Source: Stemphylium vesicarium
Lineage: Eukaryota; Ascomycota; Dothideomycetes; Pleosporales; Pleosporaceae
Direction: 5' to 3'
NCBI GenBank assembly: GCA_004380135.1
Contig: QXCR01000010.1
Coordinates: 62,001 to 126,000, forward strand
DNA: 64,000 nt
The notes beneath the pieces were generated by a model. The model was given only the letters and a program-made list of their open reading frames with translations. It was not told where the DNA came from and ran no database searches. Below are positions 43,197 to 54,734 of the stretch, in pieces (the stretch's first letter is position 1; each line of letters starts with the position of its first letter). The translations under genes and the position numbers were made by a program.

Positions 43197-44939
43197 ATGC
43201 TTGCCAACGAGATTCTTCCGCTGCTCGCGCGGTATTGGCCGCTCGTGCTGGTCACAACTACACTTGTATATCTGCTCAACAATAAGTACTGGAAAGGACT
43301 GAACAAGTACCCTGGACACTGGGCTGCTGGATATACCAACTGGTGGCGGTTATGGGACGTGTCTAAGAAGAACCATCAATGGACCAACATTGCACTGCAT
43401 CGGAAGCACGGAGATGTTGTACGGTTGGGTCCGAATGTGCTGTCTTTTGCGGACCCGAAAGCGATCAAGGCCATCTATGGGCTGAATAAGGGCGTTGTCA
43501 AGGTACGAACACCATCAAGAATGTGCACTAAATGGTAGCTGACATTGTCTAGTCTGACTTTTACCCCGTTCAAGGCGCCGTGTCGAAAGGTGCACCATTG
43601 CTCTCACTCTTTTCAACGACGGATGAAGATTTCCATGCAAAGTACCGCCGATGCGTTAACAATGTCTTTTCCATGAGCTCGCTTGTCAACTACGAGCCTC
43701 TCGTAACCTCGACGCTTACATACTGGCTCGACAAGACGGAAGAGATGTTTGCCAACACCGGTCAGAGCTGCAACTTCAGTCAATGGCTACAGTTCTTCGC
43801 CTTTGACGTAATCGGCGAATTGACATGGAGCAAGCGACTCGGATTTGTCGAAGGCAACAAAGACGTCGACAATATCATTGGTTTCCTAGGCAAGTTCTTC
43901 GACTACGTCGCTCCAGTACGTTATCCACATAAAAGCCCCCATACAAATATACAAACCTTTGTACTCACCATCACCAGGTCGGACAAATCCCCCTCCTCGA
44001 CCGCCTCCTCTGGAAGAATCCAATAACCCTCTTCCTGCAGCGCATCGGCCTCGACAAGCGCATCCACCCGGTAACCCTGTTCGCCCTGAAACGCTCCGCT
44101 GAGCGCTCCGCACAAGTCGAAAAGATCAAACGCTTCGGCCTCTCCGACGACGAGCGCGCAAGCCCACACGGCATCGATCTTCTCTGCAAGTTCGCCCAAG
44201 CAAGCCACGACCACGACTTCATGGACGACAACCGCATCCTGTCCACGTGCACAAGCATGGTCTTCGCCGGTTCAGAAACAACCGCCATTTCCCTCTCCGC
44301 CGTGTTCTACTTCCTCGCCAAGCACCCTTCCGTCTACGCGAAGCTAATGCAGGAACTCGACATCGCCATCGGTCAAGGCGTTATCGAGTCCCGGCCTGAT
44401 AAAACAGTCTCGTGGCCCGAAGCCCAGAAACTGCCATACCTTGATGCGGTTATCCAGGAGTCGTTTAGACTTCATCCTGCCCCGGGCTTGATTCTAGAGC
44501 GCGTGGTCCCCGCGCAGGGAATGCAGGTTAATGGCGATTTCATCCCTGGCGGCACGATTGTGGGCTGCAATGCTTGGGTCGTGCATCGTCGGCCTGAGGT
44601 CTTTGGCTACGACGTCGATGCTTTCCGGCCTGAGCGCTGGCTCGAAGCGAGTCCCGAGAAGCTCAAGGAGATGAAGGGGACTATGCTGCAGTTTGGTGCC
44701 GGAGCTAGGACGTGCATTGGCAAGAATATCAGTCTTTTGGAGATTTATAAGCTTGTGCCCAGCTTTTTGAGGAGGTTTGAGGTGAGTTTCCTTGCATCCT
44801 TGTGTTGTGTGACGGTGGCTGACGCTGAGGACAGATTGAGCTGGAGCGCCCTGGAGCGGAGTGGAAGACGCATAATGCTTGGTTTGTGACGCAGAAGGAG
44901 TTTAACACTCGGTTTAGGCCGAGGAAAACGTCGCCATAG
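43197..44939 (+). CDS. Cytochrome P450 monooxygenase, pisatin-demethylase-like
   Basis: Exons 43197-43502, 43553-43915, 43978-44781 and 44835-44939 join to 525 residues, with every intron in phase 0. An N-terminal membrane anchor (YWPLVLVTTTLVYLL) is followed by KYPGHWAAGYTNWWRLWDV. The I-helix oxygen-binding motif is AGSETT (320-325), ExxR is ESFR (384-387), and PERW lies near 441. The haem-binding loop is FGAGARTCIGKNIS with Cys469 as the predicted iron ligand. The overall pattern resembles the fungal CYP57/pisatin demethylase-like group, whose members oxidise plant phenolics or secondary metabolites at the endoplasmic reticulum. The substrate here is unknown. No tailoring or backbone biosynthesis gene is adjacent, so membership of a metabolite cluster is not supported. 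The start is the ATG opening MLANEILPLL. Confidence 0.93.
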
Positions 44940-45547
44940 TATTGTCTTCCAGCGAGAGAGAGGTGGGGGAGGGCGGTGGGCGGATCGTTCGCAAAGACGG
45001 GGGGTTTATTCGTGCTCCAGCATATTGATCTTTCAAGTGTAGCGTTTTTAGCGTAATAGGAATCAAGAAATTATGTTCTTTTGATCCAGCTTCTTCGGTA
45101 TCATCTTGTTACAGTCGTGCATCAGCCAGTCGTGCATTACATCCAAAATCCGACTCCTCGACTTCATATGCCTCACTATCTTCTTCTTCGCTTCTTAACA
45201 CTTTTGATATGGCGCGATTGACGTCTCAACCCTTCTTCTCTTTCTGTCCTTCACATGCTAGGGCAACTTGCGAGCTACTGTGTACAATCGCATCAACCTG
45301 AAGTAACAGTAATCTGTACTTAGTTCCATTAACGATAGTCAAGATTTGTGCAGCAATACTACCAGGATTTCATTCACTTTTCGCTAGGGCCCATATTCGT
45401 CAACTTTCGGAGGATGCTTATTAGGTGTTCGCCAAAACCTTTTTATCGCCAGCATAGTTGATATTAAGTTACCCATGCTTAGCATCTATCATTACTGCAT
45501 CATCCCCATTCAAAGTTCATTTAAGCTTTCTCACCAAGACCCTCGTC
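44940..45547. other. Intergenic, convergent 3' ends
   Basis: About 600 bp between the convergent P450 and SET-domain genes. It is AT-rich, and no open frame of interest is seen. Confidence 0.6.
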
Positions 45548-48144
45548 CTACGTTGCTTTTCTCCCATCTCTGCGATACCTACAGCAACTCTCCCCACAGA
45601 GGCACGACTTATCCAACCCAGCCCAATACTTGTCGCCGTAATCCAACGTAATCTCTGCGCCAGCTTCAATCCCCTTACTAACCAGCACCACCCGCTGCGT
45701 ATCGAGCCAGGTAAAAGTCGAGCTTTGCGCATTAGGCTTGCAGCTATGATTGATAAAGCGCGTGTAGTTGCCTACTCTTCCTTGCCAGATCTGGTAGCTG
45801 GCCGATTGTGTTGAGCTATCCATTACATCGAGATGCCTGACACCTTTTGTAATGAGCCCGACGAGCTCGCCAATAGCGGTACCGCGGTCGAAAGAAGTTA
45901 GAGCGACGAGGCCGTTGTTCTTTCCATCATGCGTGCGGTATACCTGGACAGGCGCCGGCTTTCGCTTTACGCAGCCGAACAGCGATGGAAAGCAGAAGCA
46001 AGAGTTTTCTTTTGGGTTCTCCGACTGTTGCTCGTTGCATAGTGCACAGATGTATGCGCCGCCTGGTCTCGCGATTACGTTTGTCTGCGGAGTCCATCTT
46101 GGGTCTTCGCAGCCCCATACGGATTCGTCGATGACGGATTCGTCAATGTGTTCGAAAGTAAAGTATGGATCTTGTAGCAGATATGTCTGGCGTAGGGGTA
46201 TAGGGTCTGATCCATCATCGAAAACGACCCATTCATGCGGATGCCCGGGATATTGAGGAGTTGCCGATTCGCCCACAATTGCTAACAGTTGTCGCCAGTG
46301 AGGATGGAGAGTATCAGCCGCGACTTCGAGTCGTTTTCGCAGATTTCTTAGGCGTCGCATGGCATCATTGTCGAACCCCACACGATATTTACAAAAGCGA
46401 TAGATGCCCATACCGGCAAATACAAGTGATGCCCAGCCTGCTGCATCTTTCACTTCTTTGTATCCTCTCCAGATTGCCATTTTGTTCCGTAGTTCCTTTC
46501 TAATTAACATTGTTAGCAACCACGACAAATAGCTCGACTAGAGGACTTAGCGTTGCGAATCCTCAACGAGCACGCCAGCCTAATCAAGATACGTTCAGAC
46601 ATGGATGCATTATGGAAGTTTGCACGTACTCAGACCAGTCAAAATCCTGGCATGCCTCCATGAAAACTGCTTTTCGGTGTTTCGTTGTCGACAACTCCGG
46701 TCTTGTTTGACTACGATATTGAACCTGCTCCTCAAATAGTTCGGTCCACCGGGCTTGTACAATCATCTCAATTGATCGGCATACGCGGCTTGCCTGTGTG
46801 ACTTTGCGGCAAAACATGTTCATCTGACTGAACGAATCGCATATGGTATTCGCAGCGCTGCTGAGCACGGTCATTGAGGCAGGGGTTGATTCCGATTGGG
46901 CGTGTCGAACGATATCCAGGGATGATCCACTTGGGGCGACTTGAAACTGTTCGAAGATGGCTTTTGGATCCAAGTTAATGGAGCCGTGAACCTGCTCCCA
47001 AATACCGATAATGAGCTTGTCTAGGGTAGACGGTTGGAACACGAATTTATCAGAAGCAACCTTGAACTGTTAGCCTGGTACGATGTTAAAGCCTATGGCT
47101 TGGTAATACACAGTCGTGGCCTGGCGAAGTGCATTGCATCAGACAGCCCAGCTTCTCTGAGAACAAAACGGCACCAACTACGTGGCGGAAATAGCCACAT
47201 ACCTTTTTTCTCTTCGGGAAGCTTCGGCTGTCAACCTGCATCTGGCGCTGATGTTCGCTAAGGTCTTCCTGAAACGAAGACTGCTTTTGCGATACCCTCA
47301 AGCCGCCAGTACCTTTTCTGCGGTTCTCCCGCAGGTCCTCTCCCGACGGGTGCGGGCTATCCTGAGAATGCGATTCGTCGGCTGGCGACATCTCGTCGTA
47401 CTCCTGATGGACCACTGCAGGACTCTGCGTTGGGGCCGGGGTTCTCATTCCCGTTAGATCTAGCGTACGCTGTGTGCACGTCAGCATGCGTTCCTGCACG
47501 TGCAAATCCTGGCGTGGCGGATATCATGACATACCGACGCTATTCTCTCAGATCGCGCTCTCGTTGCATGGTTTACGCCAGCTTCCTCAAGGAAAGCCTC
47601 AACGCGGAGGATGGGATGATCAAGACTATCCAGCTGCGGCCATGCAACGTTCATGTTAGACTTTGCCAGATGCTCTTGGATTGCTCGACCGATACACTCG
47701 GAAAGCCCCTCAACGTCCTGAATCGCGTTCATTTCAACGACCTTCGTAGGGGTAGCTCGCTAACGTCAACCAAGCCTGTGGGGACTGACACCGGACGCTA
47801 AGATGCTTGTTTGATGATTGGCATACACGTGGTGTGTTGTTATCCACTACACCAGCCACCAGGTGTTGATCGTACAGGTACTCCCGTGTAATGGCCGTAG
47901 TTCCGGGGATGGTCTTGCTGTGGTCGCGAGGTGCGCGGAGAGACGTCCGACAGGCGAGAGGGACGGGTGGGATTCGGGAAAGGGTTCCTGAGGCTCTACA
48001 ACACCCTGGTCGTCCAATCACGACAATTTCCGTGGCTTCTGAAAGGTTGGTAGCTCCGTGGAACCGGTGATGGTGTTGATAGAAATTCTGCTCAAGCAGC
48101 AGTAGAGGCTGGGTAAACGGAAACGCTTTTGACCATCTGTGCAT
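45548..48144 (-). CDS. SET-domain lysine methyltransferase
   Basis: Exons 48144-47827, 47741-47535, 47469-47203, 47066-46630 and 46499-45548 join in frame to at least 726 residues. The catalytic SET domain is in the last exon: VQVYRTHDGKNNGLVALTS, then GELVGLI, the cofactor and active-site core RFINHSCKPNAQ, and ITLDYGDKYW. A post-SET zinc cluster CLCGESCC follows near the C-terminus. A cysteine-rich segment (CALC ... CFCF ... C) before SET may act as a pre-SET. Long N-terminal helical regions have no domain I recognise. Such enzymes transfer methyl groups from S-adenosylmethionine to lysine; the target (histone or not) is unknown. The start is uncertain: 48144 is the first ATG in frame, but the frame stays open without ATG to about 48195 and begins after a TTAG acceptor-like site, so an upstream exon is likely. 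Confidence 0.88.
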
Positions 48145-48907
48145 GAGCTCGGCTTCGGTCACACTCTCGGCAAACCTTGCGTCATCGAGCTTCCACTAAC
48201 AGCGCGGCGAACCATATTCGCCAGCCATGTACCACTCAAAAAACCTGACGCGTCTGCAGAAGGCGGTCAGAGGGCGATCGATGCTGCAGGAACTGCAAAA
48301 CTCGTGGCAAAACCGTTACGTGCATCTGGGAAGTTGTTGTTGTTGCTGCTCAGTGCTGCCTGGGCAGTCGAGAAATCCCGCAATGCTCATGCCTTTTGCC
48401 CAGGATGCGAGCGGGAGCTAACCGTCACGCTAGCCAGACGTGACCTGCTACTCATCGGCAGACGTCACCAAACCACCAAACATCTATCAACATATGTTCT
48501 TTTGCCGTACATTTGTCATTTCTGTTAGCTCTCCAGCTTGATAGACGTTTCCGGAGTTCCAATGTGCCTTTTATGTCCACAACATCGGTGATCTGAGCTC
48601 AACGACTGCAGGGCGAGCGCGCGAACGTCTCAACGATGCAAAACTTCGATACCCACAAGTGCCAAGAGACGCCATGACACTGGTTGTCGTAGCGGTCCGG
48701 GGGGCGTAATTGGACTGATGTTGGACATATATACGCTTAGAGTCTCAGGGTCTAGAATAGGCCGTCTACATCATCTCCAACGAGAGCTATAACACCAAGC
48801 ACCTCTGCTAGTCATTGGTCCGCCGTATTGCCCGTCTCCATCAAGCAAGGCTACAGTGTTTTTCTTAAACGTTTCCCTTCGTACTTTCAGCATCTATTCG
48901 AGTCATA
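48145..48907. promoter_or_regulatory. Shared upstream region of the divergent SET and Bor1-like genes
   Basis: This 763-bp region between two divergent starts is likely to hold both promoters. Its SET-proximal part probably contains an additional 5' coding exon of the SET gene. A CAA/CAG-rich stretch lies at 48333-48352 (minus strand). Confidence 0.5.
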
Positions 48908-50943
48908 ATGGAGTCGTTGGACGCGACGGGGGCTAATAACACAGACACATTAGCGAGGACCGCAACACGCGAATCATACACCTTTCAAGGACAACGAGGA
49001 TGGCGGAAATGGCGTATCCTTCGTCCTGGTCGAGGCATGTATCATGATGTCAAGCGACGACTACCCTACTACTGGAGCGACATTACGGATGCCTTCACAT
49101 ACCGGGCCTTTGCAAGTACAGTTCGTATGTACTTCGTCAAGTAAGTTGGTCCCATTGTAATATAGACCTCATACTTACCAGTGCAGTGTTTTGCCCGCCA
49201 TAGCTTTCACACTCGACATGTACCGGCGGACTGGCGAATTTTTCGGCATCAACGAAGCCCTGTTCTCGTCGGCATTGGCAGCAATGGTTTTCAGCCTGTT
49301 TTCATGCCAGCCATTAACCATCGTGGGTGTAACTGGTCTGATTGCACTATTCAACTACACCATTTACGACATCATCATACAATACGATCCCAGTATCTAC
49401 CCAGCTTTCACGGCGTGGGTCGGCATCTGGGCTGCTATCTTCCACTGGATTGTATCCTTTGGAAACTATTGCGATTACATGGCGTACGTTACCGACTTTT
49501 CGAGCACGACGTTCGGCATGTACGTTGGTATCATTTACTGCAGTACGTACACTTTGAGCCGCCATCGTAGAGCCGACTGCTAACCCACGAATAGTCAAAG
49601 GCGTAGAAGAGTTGGTTTATCTGTTCGAAGTTTCCGAGTTCGACGGCGGCTATCTCTCCATAGTCATCGCAATTCTCTACTTTGGCTCAGTCTATGGCCT
49701 CGAGAAGCTTGGTGGCAGCACGCTCTTCACTCCGGGTATCCGCAGCGTTCTAGCCGACTACTCTTTCGTGTTCCCAACCTTGTTCTGGGTTGGCTTTTCG
49801 CACATCCCAGGACGACTGGAAAGCACGGGTCTTTACCGCGTACCCATCTCGGAAGCCTTCCAACCGACCCAGAACCGCGACTGGGTGATTGACTTTTGGA
49901 ATCTCGATATCAAGTGGGTATTCGTGGCCTTGCCGTTTGGGTTCTTGATGATGTTACTGTTCTACTACGATCATGTAAGTTCTCACCACCTTGAATGCGA
50001 GCAATATGAACTAACAATTTCCCCAAGAACGTTTCCTCCCTCACCGCTCAAGCCCGACAATACCCTCTTACCAAACCTGCCGGTTTCCACTGGGATTTCT
50101 TCCTTCTTGGTTGCACCTGCTTCGTCGGCGGTGTCATCGGCCTTCCACTGCCTAATGGTCTCGTACCTCAAGCACCAGTTCATACCGACTCGCTGACCGT
50201 CTACGAAACGAAGCTCGAGATCACCGAAACCAAGGATGGCCGTGAGATCCGCAAGCCCGTGACTGAAGCTACCGCTGTTGTCGAGCAGCGCATTAGTCAT
50301 TTCCTCATGGGCATGGCTATCTGGGGCACCATGACAGGTCCCTTGCTCATTGTTCTCCATACCATGCCTGCAGCCGTATTTGCGGGTGTATTCTTCGTCG
50401 TCGGTGTAAGTACCAAGCACTTCTCCTTCGTCTCATCCTTCACTCGTTGTACTAACGCATGTATAGTGGGGATCTATTGAAACTAACGGCATCGTGGCCA
50501 AGACATGGTACCTTCTCTCAGAACGACGCTTCCTCGACCGCGACGAGCCTCTCAATACCATCCCGCGAAAGAAGATTGTTCTCTTCATCGGTACCCAGAT
50601 CTTCACCGTCGCCTGCACGGTCGCCATCTCGCAGACAATCGCTGCGATTGGTTTCCCGGTGCTCATTATTGCGCTCATTCCGCTCCGCACTTTCTTAATG
50701 CCCAAGTGGTTCTCTGAGCACGAGTTGAGCGTGCTGGATGCGCTGACCGCGGATAACCCAACGGTGCTGGTTAGCTTTGGTGGAACTCCAGGTGGAATGA
50801 AGCATGGTGTGGTGGCCGGCAGTAATGGAGACGGAAATGGTGATGAGGAGCAGGGCGATATGGAGAAGATGCAAAGCTCCGGCCCACGAAGTAGGAGAGG
50901 AAGTGCTGTTAGGCAGCGCGCTGGTAGCACACACATGGCTTAA
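48908..50943 (+). CDS. Bor1/SLC4-family anion (borate) transporter
   Basis: Exons 48908-49140, 49187-49542, 49595-49974, 50028-50405 and 50467-50943 join in frame to 607 residues. The fold begins with GMYHDVKRRLPYYWSDITDAF and many membrane segments follow: VLPAIAFTLDMY, the SLC4 core SALAAMVFSLFSCQPLTIVGVTGLIALFN, WVGIWAAIFHWIV, YLSIVIAILYFGSVYGLEKLG and PFGFLMMLLFYYDHNVSSL. Then come GFHWDFFLLGCTCFVGGVIGLPLPNGLVPQAPVH and IPLRTFLMPKWFSEHEL. This is the layout of yeast Bor1 and plant BOR proteins, plasma-membrane exporters of borate related to bicarbonate exchangers. The hydrophilic C-tail is Gly/Asn/Arg-rich. The introns are 46 to 61 bp. Confidence 0.93.
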
Positions 50944-53900
50944 TTGATGGATCGTAGTCTGCACATGGCAACTCGAAGTTGCTGCGGCTATTATAGAGGG
51001 TATGCGGTGGGTGTAGGGTTTTAGACAAGGGGACTGCTTTCGAAAACTTAAGTCACTTAAGTGGCAACACGCTACAATAGACATTTGTTGCACGAAGGAA
51101 TTTAATCGTAACACTACCTACATCTTCGTCACCTTGAGCGGATGGAAATAGTTGCTGAGTTCTTTACACGCCGTGCCCGTTCCCACCATTCTCGTCACAT
51201 CTCACCTTACCTCCTCTAAGCCTCAACACCGTAGTCCTACCCTACATCCAACGTCCTCTCTAAGCCTCTTATGCCCCGCATCAACATGTTCGGAAACAAC
51301 TTCACAACTCTGCCATGAATGTGCAGCAAATAACTCCCTGCATCTGACTAGAGAAAGGGGCTATCGTCTCTTGAGTAGATGCATATAACCTGCCATAGAG
51401 CGCAGATATTCAAATCTTACAAGGGCTAAGCGTACGGAAGGATTCATCGAACTATGTGCTGTATGGGGAGAAGGGAAAAACATACAGGTATAACGGGAAA
51501 GCTCCGCTGTCAGGGTTGCATTCGGAGATTGTGACTTACGCCTTTGTTTTGTTGGACGCCTTGGGATGGCGGAGAAATTATGGCATTTCGATGGAGCATT
51601 TCGAGTGTTTCGCTGCCCTTGATATCTTCCAGGGGAAGTACTTTACTTGGGATGATAGGAGAGCTTGGATCTGATGGACTTGGGATGTTTTTGAAAGAAA
51701 AGTCTGTCTGAGGCTTTCTATGCTCCTTGCTTAGTTCGGGAAAAGGTGCTTTTGGAGACGAATAAGACGGATGCGAAATCAATGGTGAGTCCGGCACGGG
51801 GGCGGTTGCATTTCGGCATATCACTGTTAGCATAAGTAGGTGGAAAGGAAAGTCGAATTGCGATTATGTTGATTGCGGAAGGTAGGCGCAATGTTTTTAA
51901 GAAGATGGTGATCAATGTAGCAAGTGACTGTTTACTCAGACTGTACCTTTCTCTACAGGTTTTCCCATAATCTTATAAGTCGCAGAATAACAAGGGCGGA
52001 AGTCCGCAAGTGTGTGAATATGTCGGAAATGTATCAAGTAAAGCAAGAAACCTACCTCATACGGAGGAAGCCAACTTCCGTAAAGCTTCTTGAACCTGGT
52101 ATGCCACTGAATGCCTAGTGTAAGCTCACTTTGGTACTACTGTTTGATCCCACGAACTGATAATAGCGAGATCTGAATGCGGTCGAAGGATTAAGCGCTT
52201 CGGCTTAGAACTAGACTGGCACGATAATTTATCCATGTCATCTTTTGGGAGTTAAAACCACTTTAGGTGTGCGAGAAGAAAACTCGTCGATGGCTATATT
52301 TCCATTGGCAGAAATCATAGCGTATATGCTGCCAGACAACGCCCTGAACCTTTTCGCTCCTCAAATGAGTTATCCAAAGGTACTTAGCCCGCAAAAGATC
52401 TTCTTCCTTTAGTCAAAGAGGAACAATTAGCTGCGGAATCATTGAGTTCTCCAAGTCATTCGTTCGATTGGTCTACGGTTCACAGTTGGGGCATAGTAAA
52501 CGCAAGCATCGTTGCTGATAAGTAGTATAGTCGTGTATCCGTAGACAGGCTACCAGTGGTGAGTATAAACACGTCGACTTTCGTTGCTTAGCTAAAGGAC
52601 TCAGATTTCGTGCCCATGCTATTGAAGACTGGTTTTATGTTTTTAGCTTTTCCGACCAGTTTATTTGGCTAAATGCCTTACACTGTGCGATCAATGAGCC
52701 CCCACGGATACGAGTACCTCCCTATAACGTAGGAATATGTATAACCATCACTGCGAGATTTTAAGCTCGGTACAAGCCAAAGAAACCTTGCGATGGTATG
52801 ACTTCGAGAGTATATGAAGGCCTTAGAGTTTATATGACACATTCTCTGTCATGCAATGCGCTCTTCTCATTTGTAACTTTGATGTGTCATTCGAGAAAGC
52901 AGCCTCGTCTCGAAGACACTGTCTTTTCGCATCTACTGATTGGCGTTGGGAGATTCTTTCTAAGCTGTATGGTCGAGAACGTATAGACTCGGTCTTGGAC
53001 ATGTGAGAACGCCCGAGTCAGCATTGTAGGTGATCAACGGGGCGCATAGTTTAGCACGGCATAATACCGGCCGGGTTGAACCTTCCGCGATGTATGACAT
53101 ATGCGCTTCGGACCGAAACTTATAGGGAGACGGCCGGAGTTGCCGCGCGAGGAGACTAGACCTCACCTCAGTTGTAGACTGTCTTCTCTCGCCACACCTT
53201 CTCCGTTTGGGGAAAGCCCCCCCTCCCCCCCCACTTCATACGACGTGTAATTTGATTCATTAACCTGAACGGGGGAACATGAAGAGTCGTGCACCGTTGC
53301 ATCGCGAAAATAATATCACGGAACAATACTTTGGCTGCGGATTGCAGGGCAGAAGGGGAAATTGGCCGCGTAACGCGATGTCGCGTTACTAAACGAGAAG
53401 GGAAAAAAGAAAGCCACATTCCGACTCGGACAAGGGAATATAGAGAATGCATGTAACGTGGCTTAGAGCAGGCAGCGGAGATTACCGCGTTGAGACGGCC
53501 ATGGTTGGACGACTTTTGTTATTTGTATTGCTTGTTGGTATTGACATGCGACGCGTTTTCGCGAACAAAAAGCAATAAGTTGGATGACGCGACCCTTGCA
53601 AACGTCCATCCTCCACCGATAACCTGGGTGAGTGTGCTTGTGAAACGGCCCGGTGGCTTTCAACTTTACCATCAGAGTGGTGTCTTTCAACGTCGCGATG
53701 CTTTTTCTTTCGCGTGCGGTTGAGCGCGTCAGAGAATGTGTCTCGCGGAATCGGGTAATTATCACGGCGGAACGCCCGGTCGCTCAAGCCATCGCGCGAG
53801 ACGTAACGAAGCTGTCAAGGAAGTATTGGCGACACATGTAATCGACTGCTCATATATCGGCTTAGATCTCGGATGTGGACCGCTACAGGCGTAGTTTCAC

Positions 53901-53945
53901 ATCTAGATTGGGATAGGAACAAGGATGGTGAGAAGAGTCTGAGGC
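50944..53945. other. Gene-poor stretch
   Basis: About 3 kb between the Bor1-like 3' end and the Med10 3' end. The base composition is more AT-rich from about 51.7 to 53.0 kb. One 91-codon plus-strand frame (51399-51674) after an acceptor-like TAG reads protein-like but has no start codon or recognisable family. No supported gene. Confidence 0.5.
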
Positions 53946-54475
53946 CTATACTGGTACTTTTCCGCCAGTCGATTCCACTACCGCGGTGACATCTTCTTTG
54001 AGTTCCGGGATGGCGCTTGAGACTTGCCACGCTAGCTGTTCTTGTAGCATCCGGTATGCATCGACGCGGCCGTTCAGCATCTGGTTCATCCGCTGCACTG
54101 TTTCGACAAACTCGCGTGTGAAGATATCTGGATTCCTCGAATTCTCCACATAGGACATGACCTCGGGTGGGATGTCGATTTGCACGGAAGGCGCTGTTCT
54201 TGACAGCTTTACCAAGTTCTGCACGAGCGACTGGCTGTGAACTGGTCAGCCGTGTAGCTATCAAGTCAGATGAAAAATGTTTTCATACATCTCACGCTTC
54301 ATAGCCTCTTGTGTCTTATTGCCATGGTGGTCATAAGCTTGCACGATGAGGTTGTAGAGGTTTTGTACAATGTCTTTCAGTTGGGCCTCTACCTCCACTA
54401 TCGCCGCTGCAGAAAACGTGAGCATGACTCCAAGAGTGCTTTCAGCTACCTACCTTCGGGAGTTAATGTTGCCAT
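53946..54475 (-). CDS. MED10: Mediator complex subunit 10 (Med10/Nut2)
   Basis: Exons 54475-54454, 54406-54289 and 54234-53946 join in frame to 142 residues, the usual Med10 length. Exon 1 encodes MATLTPE plus one base. The family pattern is visible as VEAQLKDIVQNLYNLIVQAY and IQSLVQNLVKLSRTAP, then IPPEVMSYVENSRNPDIFTREFVE and the terminal helix NGRVDAYRMLQEQLAWQV. Med10 is an essential subunit of the Mediator middle module and bridges activators to RNA polymerase II. The introns are 47 and 54 bp. The gene is divergent from the PXA-domain gene with 259 bp between the start codons. Confidence 0.94.
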
Positions 54476-54640
54476 ATTGGTGTCGTAAGTGAAGGTTGTG
54501 AAGTCTGCTATTGAGAGCGTCAACGCGTGAACGCGTGCCACAAAGGATGGCGATGCCAAGCCTCGGCTAGACTTGCCCAACTTCCGTAGTGCCCAGGTGG
54601 AAGGTCTGTCGTCATAGCTCTCACCTTGCCATCACCTTCC

Positions 54641-54665
54641 AACAACAACAACAACAGCAACAACA
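54641..54665. repeat. (AAC)n run in the Med10/PXA shared promoter
   Basis: Eight CAA/AAC triplets, one of them changed to CAG, in the 259-bp region between two divergent start codons. Confidence 0.85.
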
Positions 54666-54734
54666 TCAGTCGCGACCACATGATCACCTAACGGACGTTC
54701 TCTGAGTACAGGCAATAATGAGCATCTTTCTGCG

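Noticed and set aside
39357..44939. Secondary-metabolite cluster around the P450
   Set aside because: No polyketide synthase, peptide synthetase, terpene cyclase, methyltransferase pair or pathway transcription factor is adjacent. The neighbours are a DUF3176 protein and a SET-domain protein.
51399..51674. 91-codon plus-strand frame after an acceptor-like TAG (includes LYGEKGKTYRYNGKAPLSG)
   Set aside because: It reads protein-like but has no start codon, no upstream exon that fits and no recognisable family. Frames of this length arise by chance in 64 kb.
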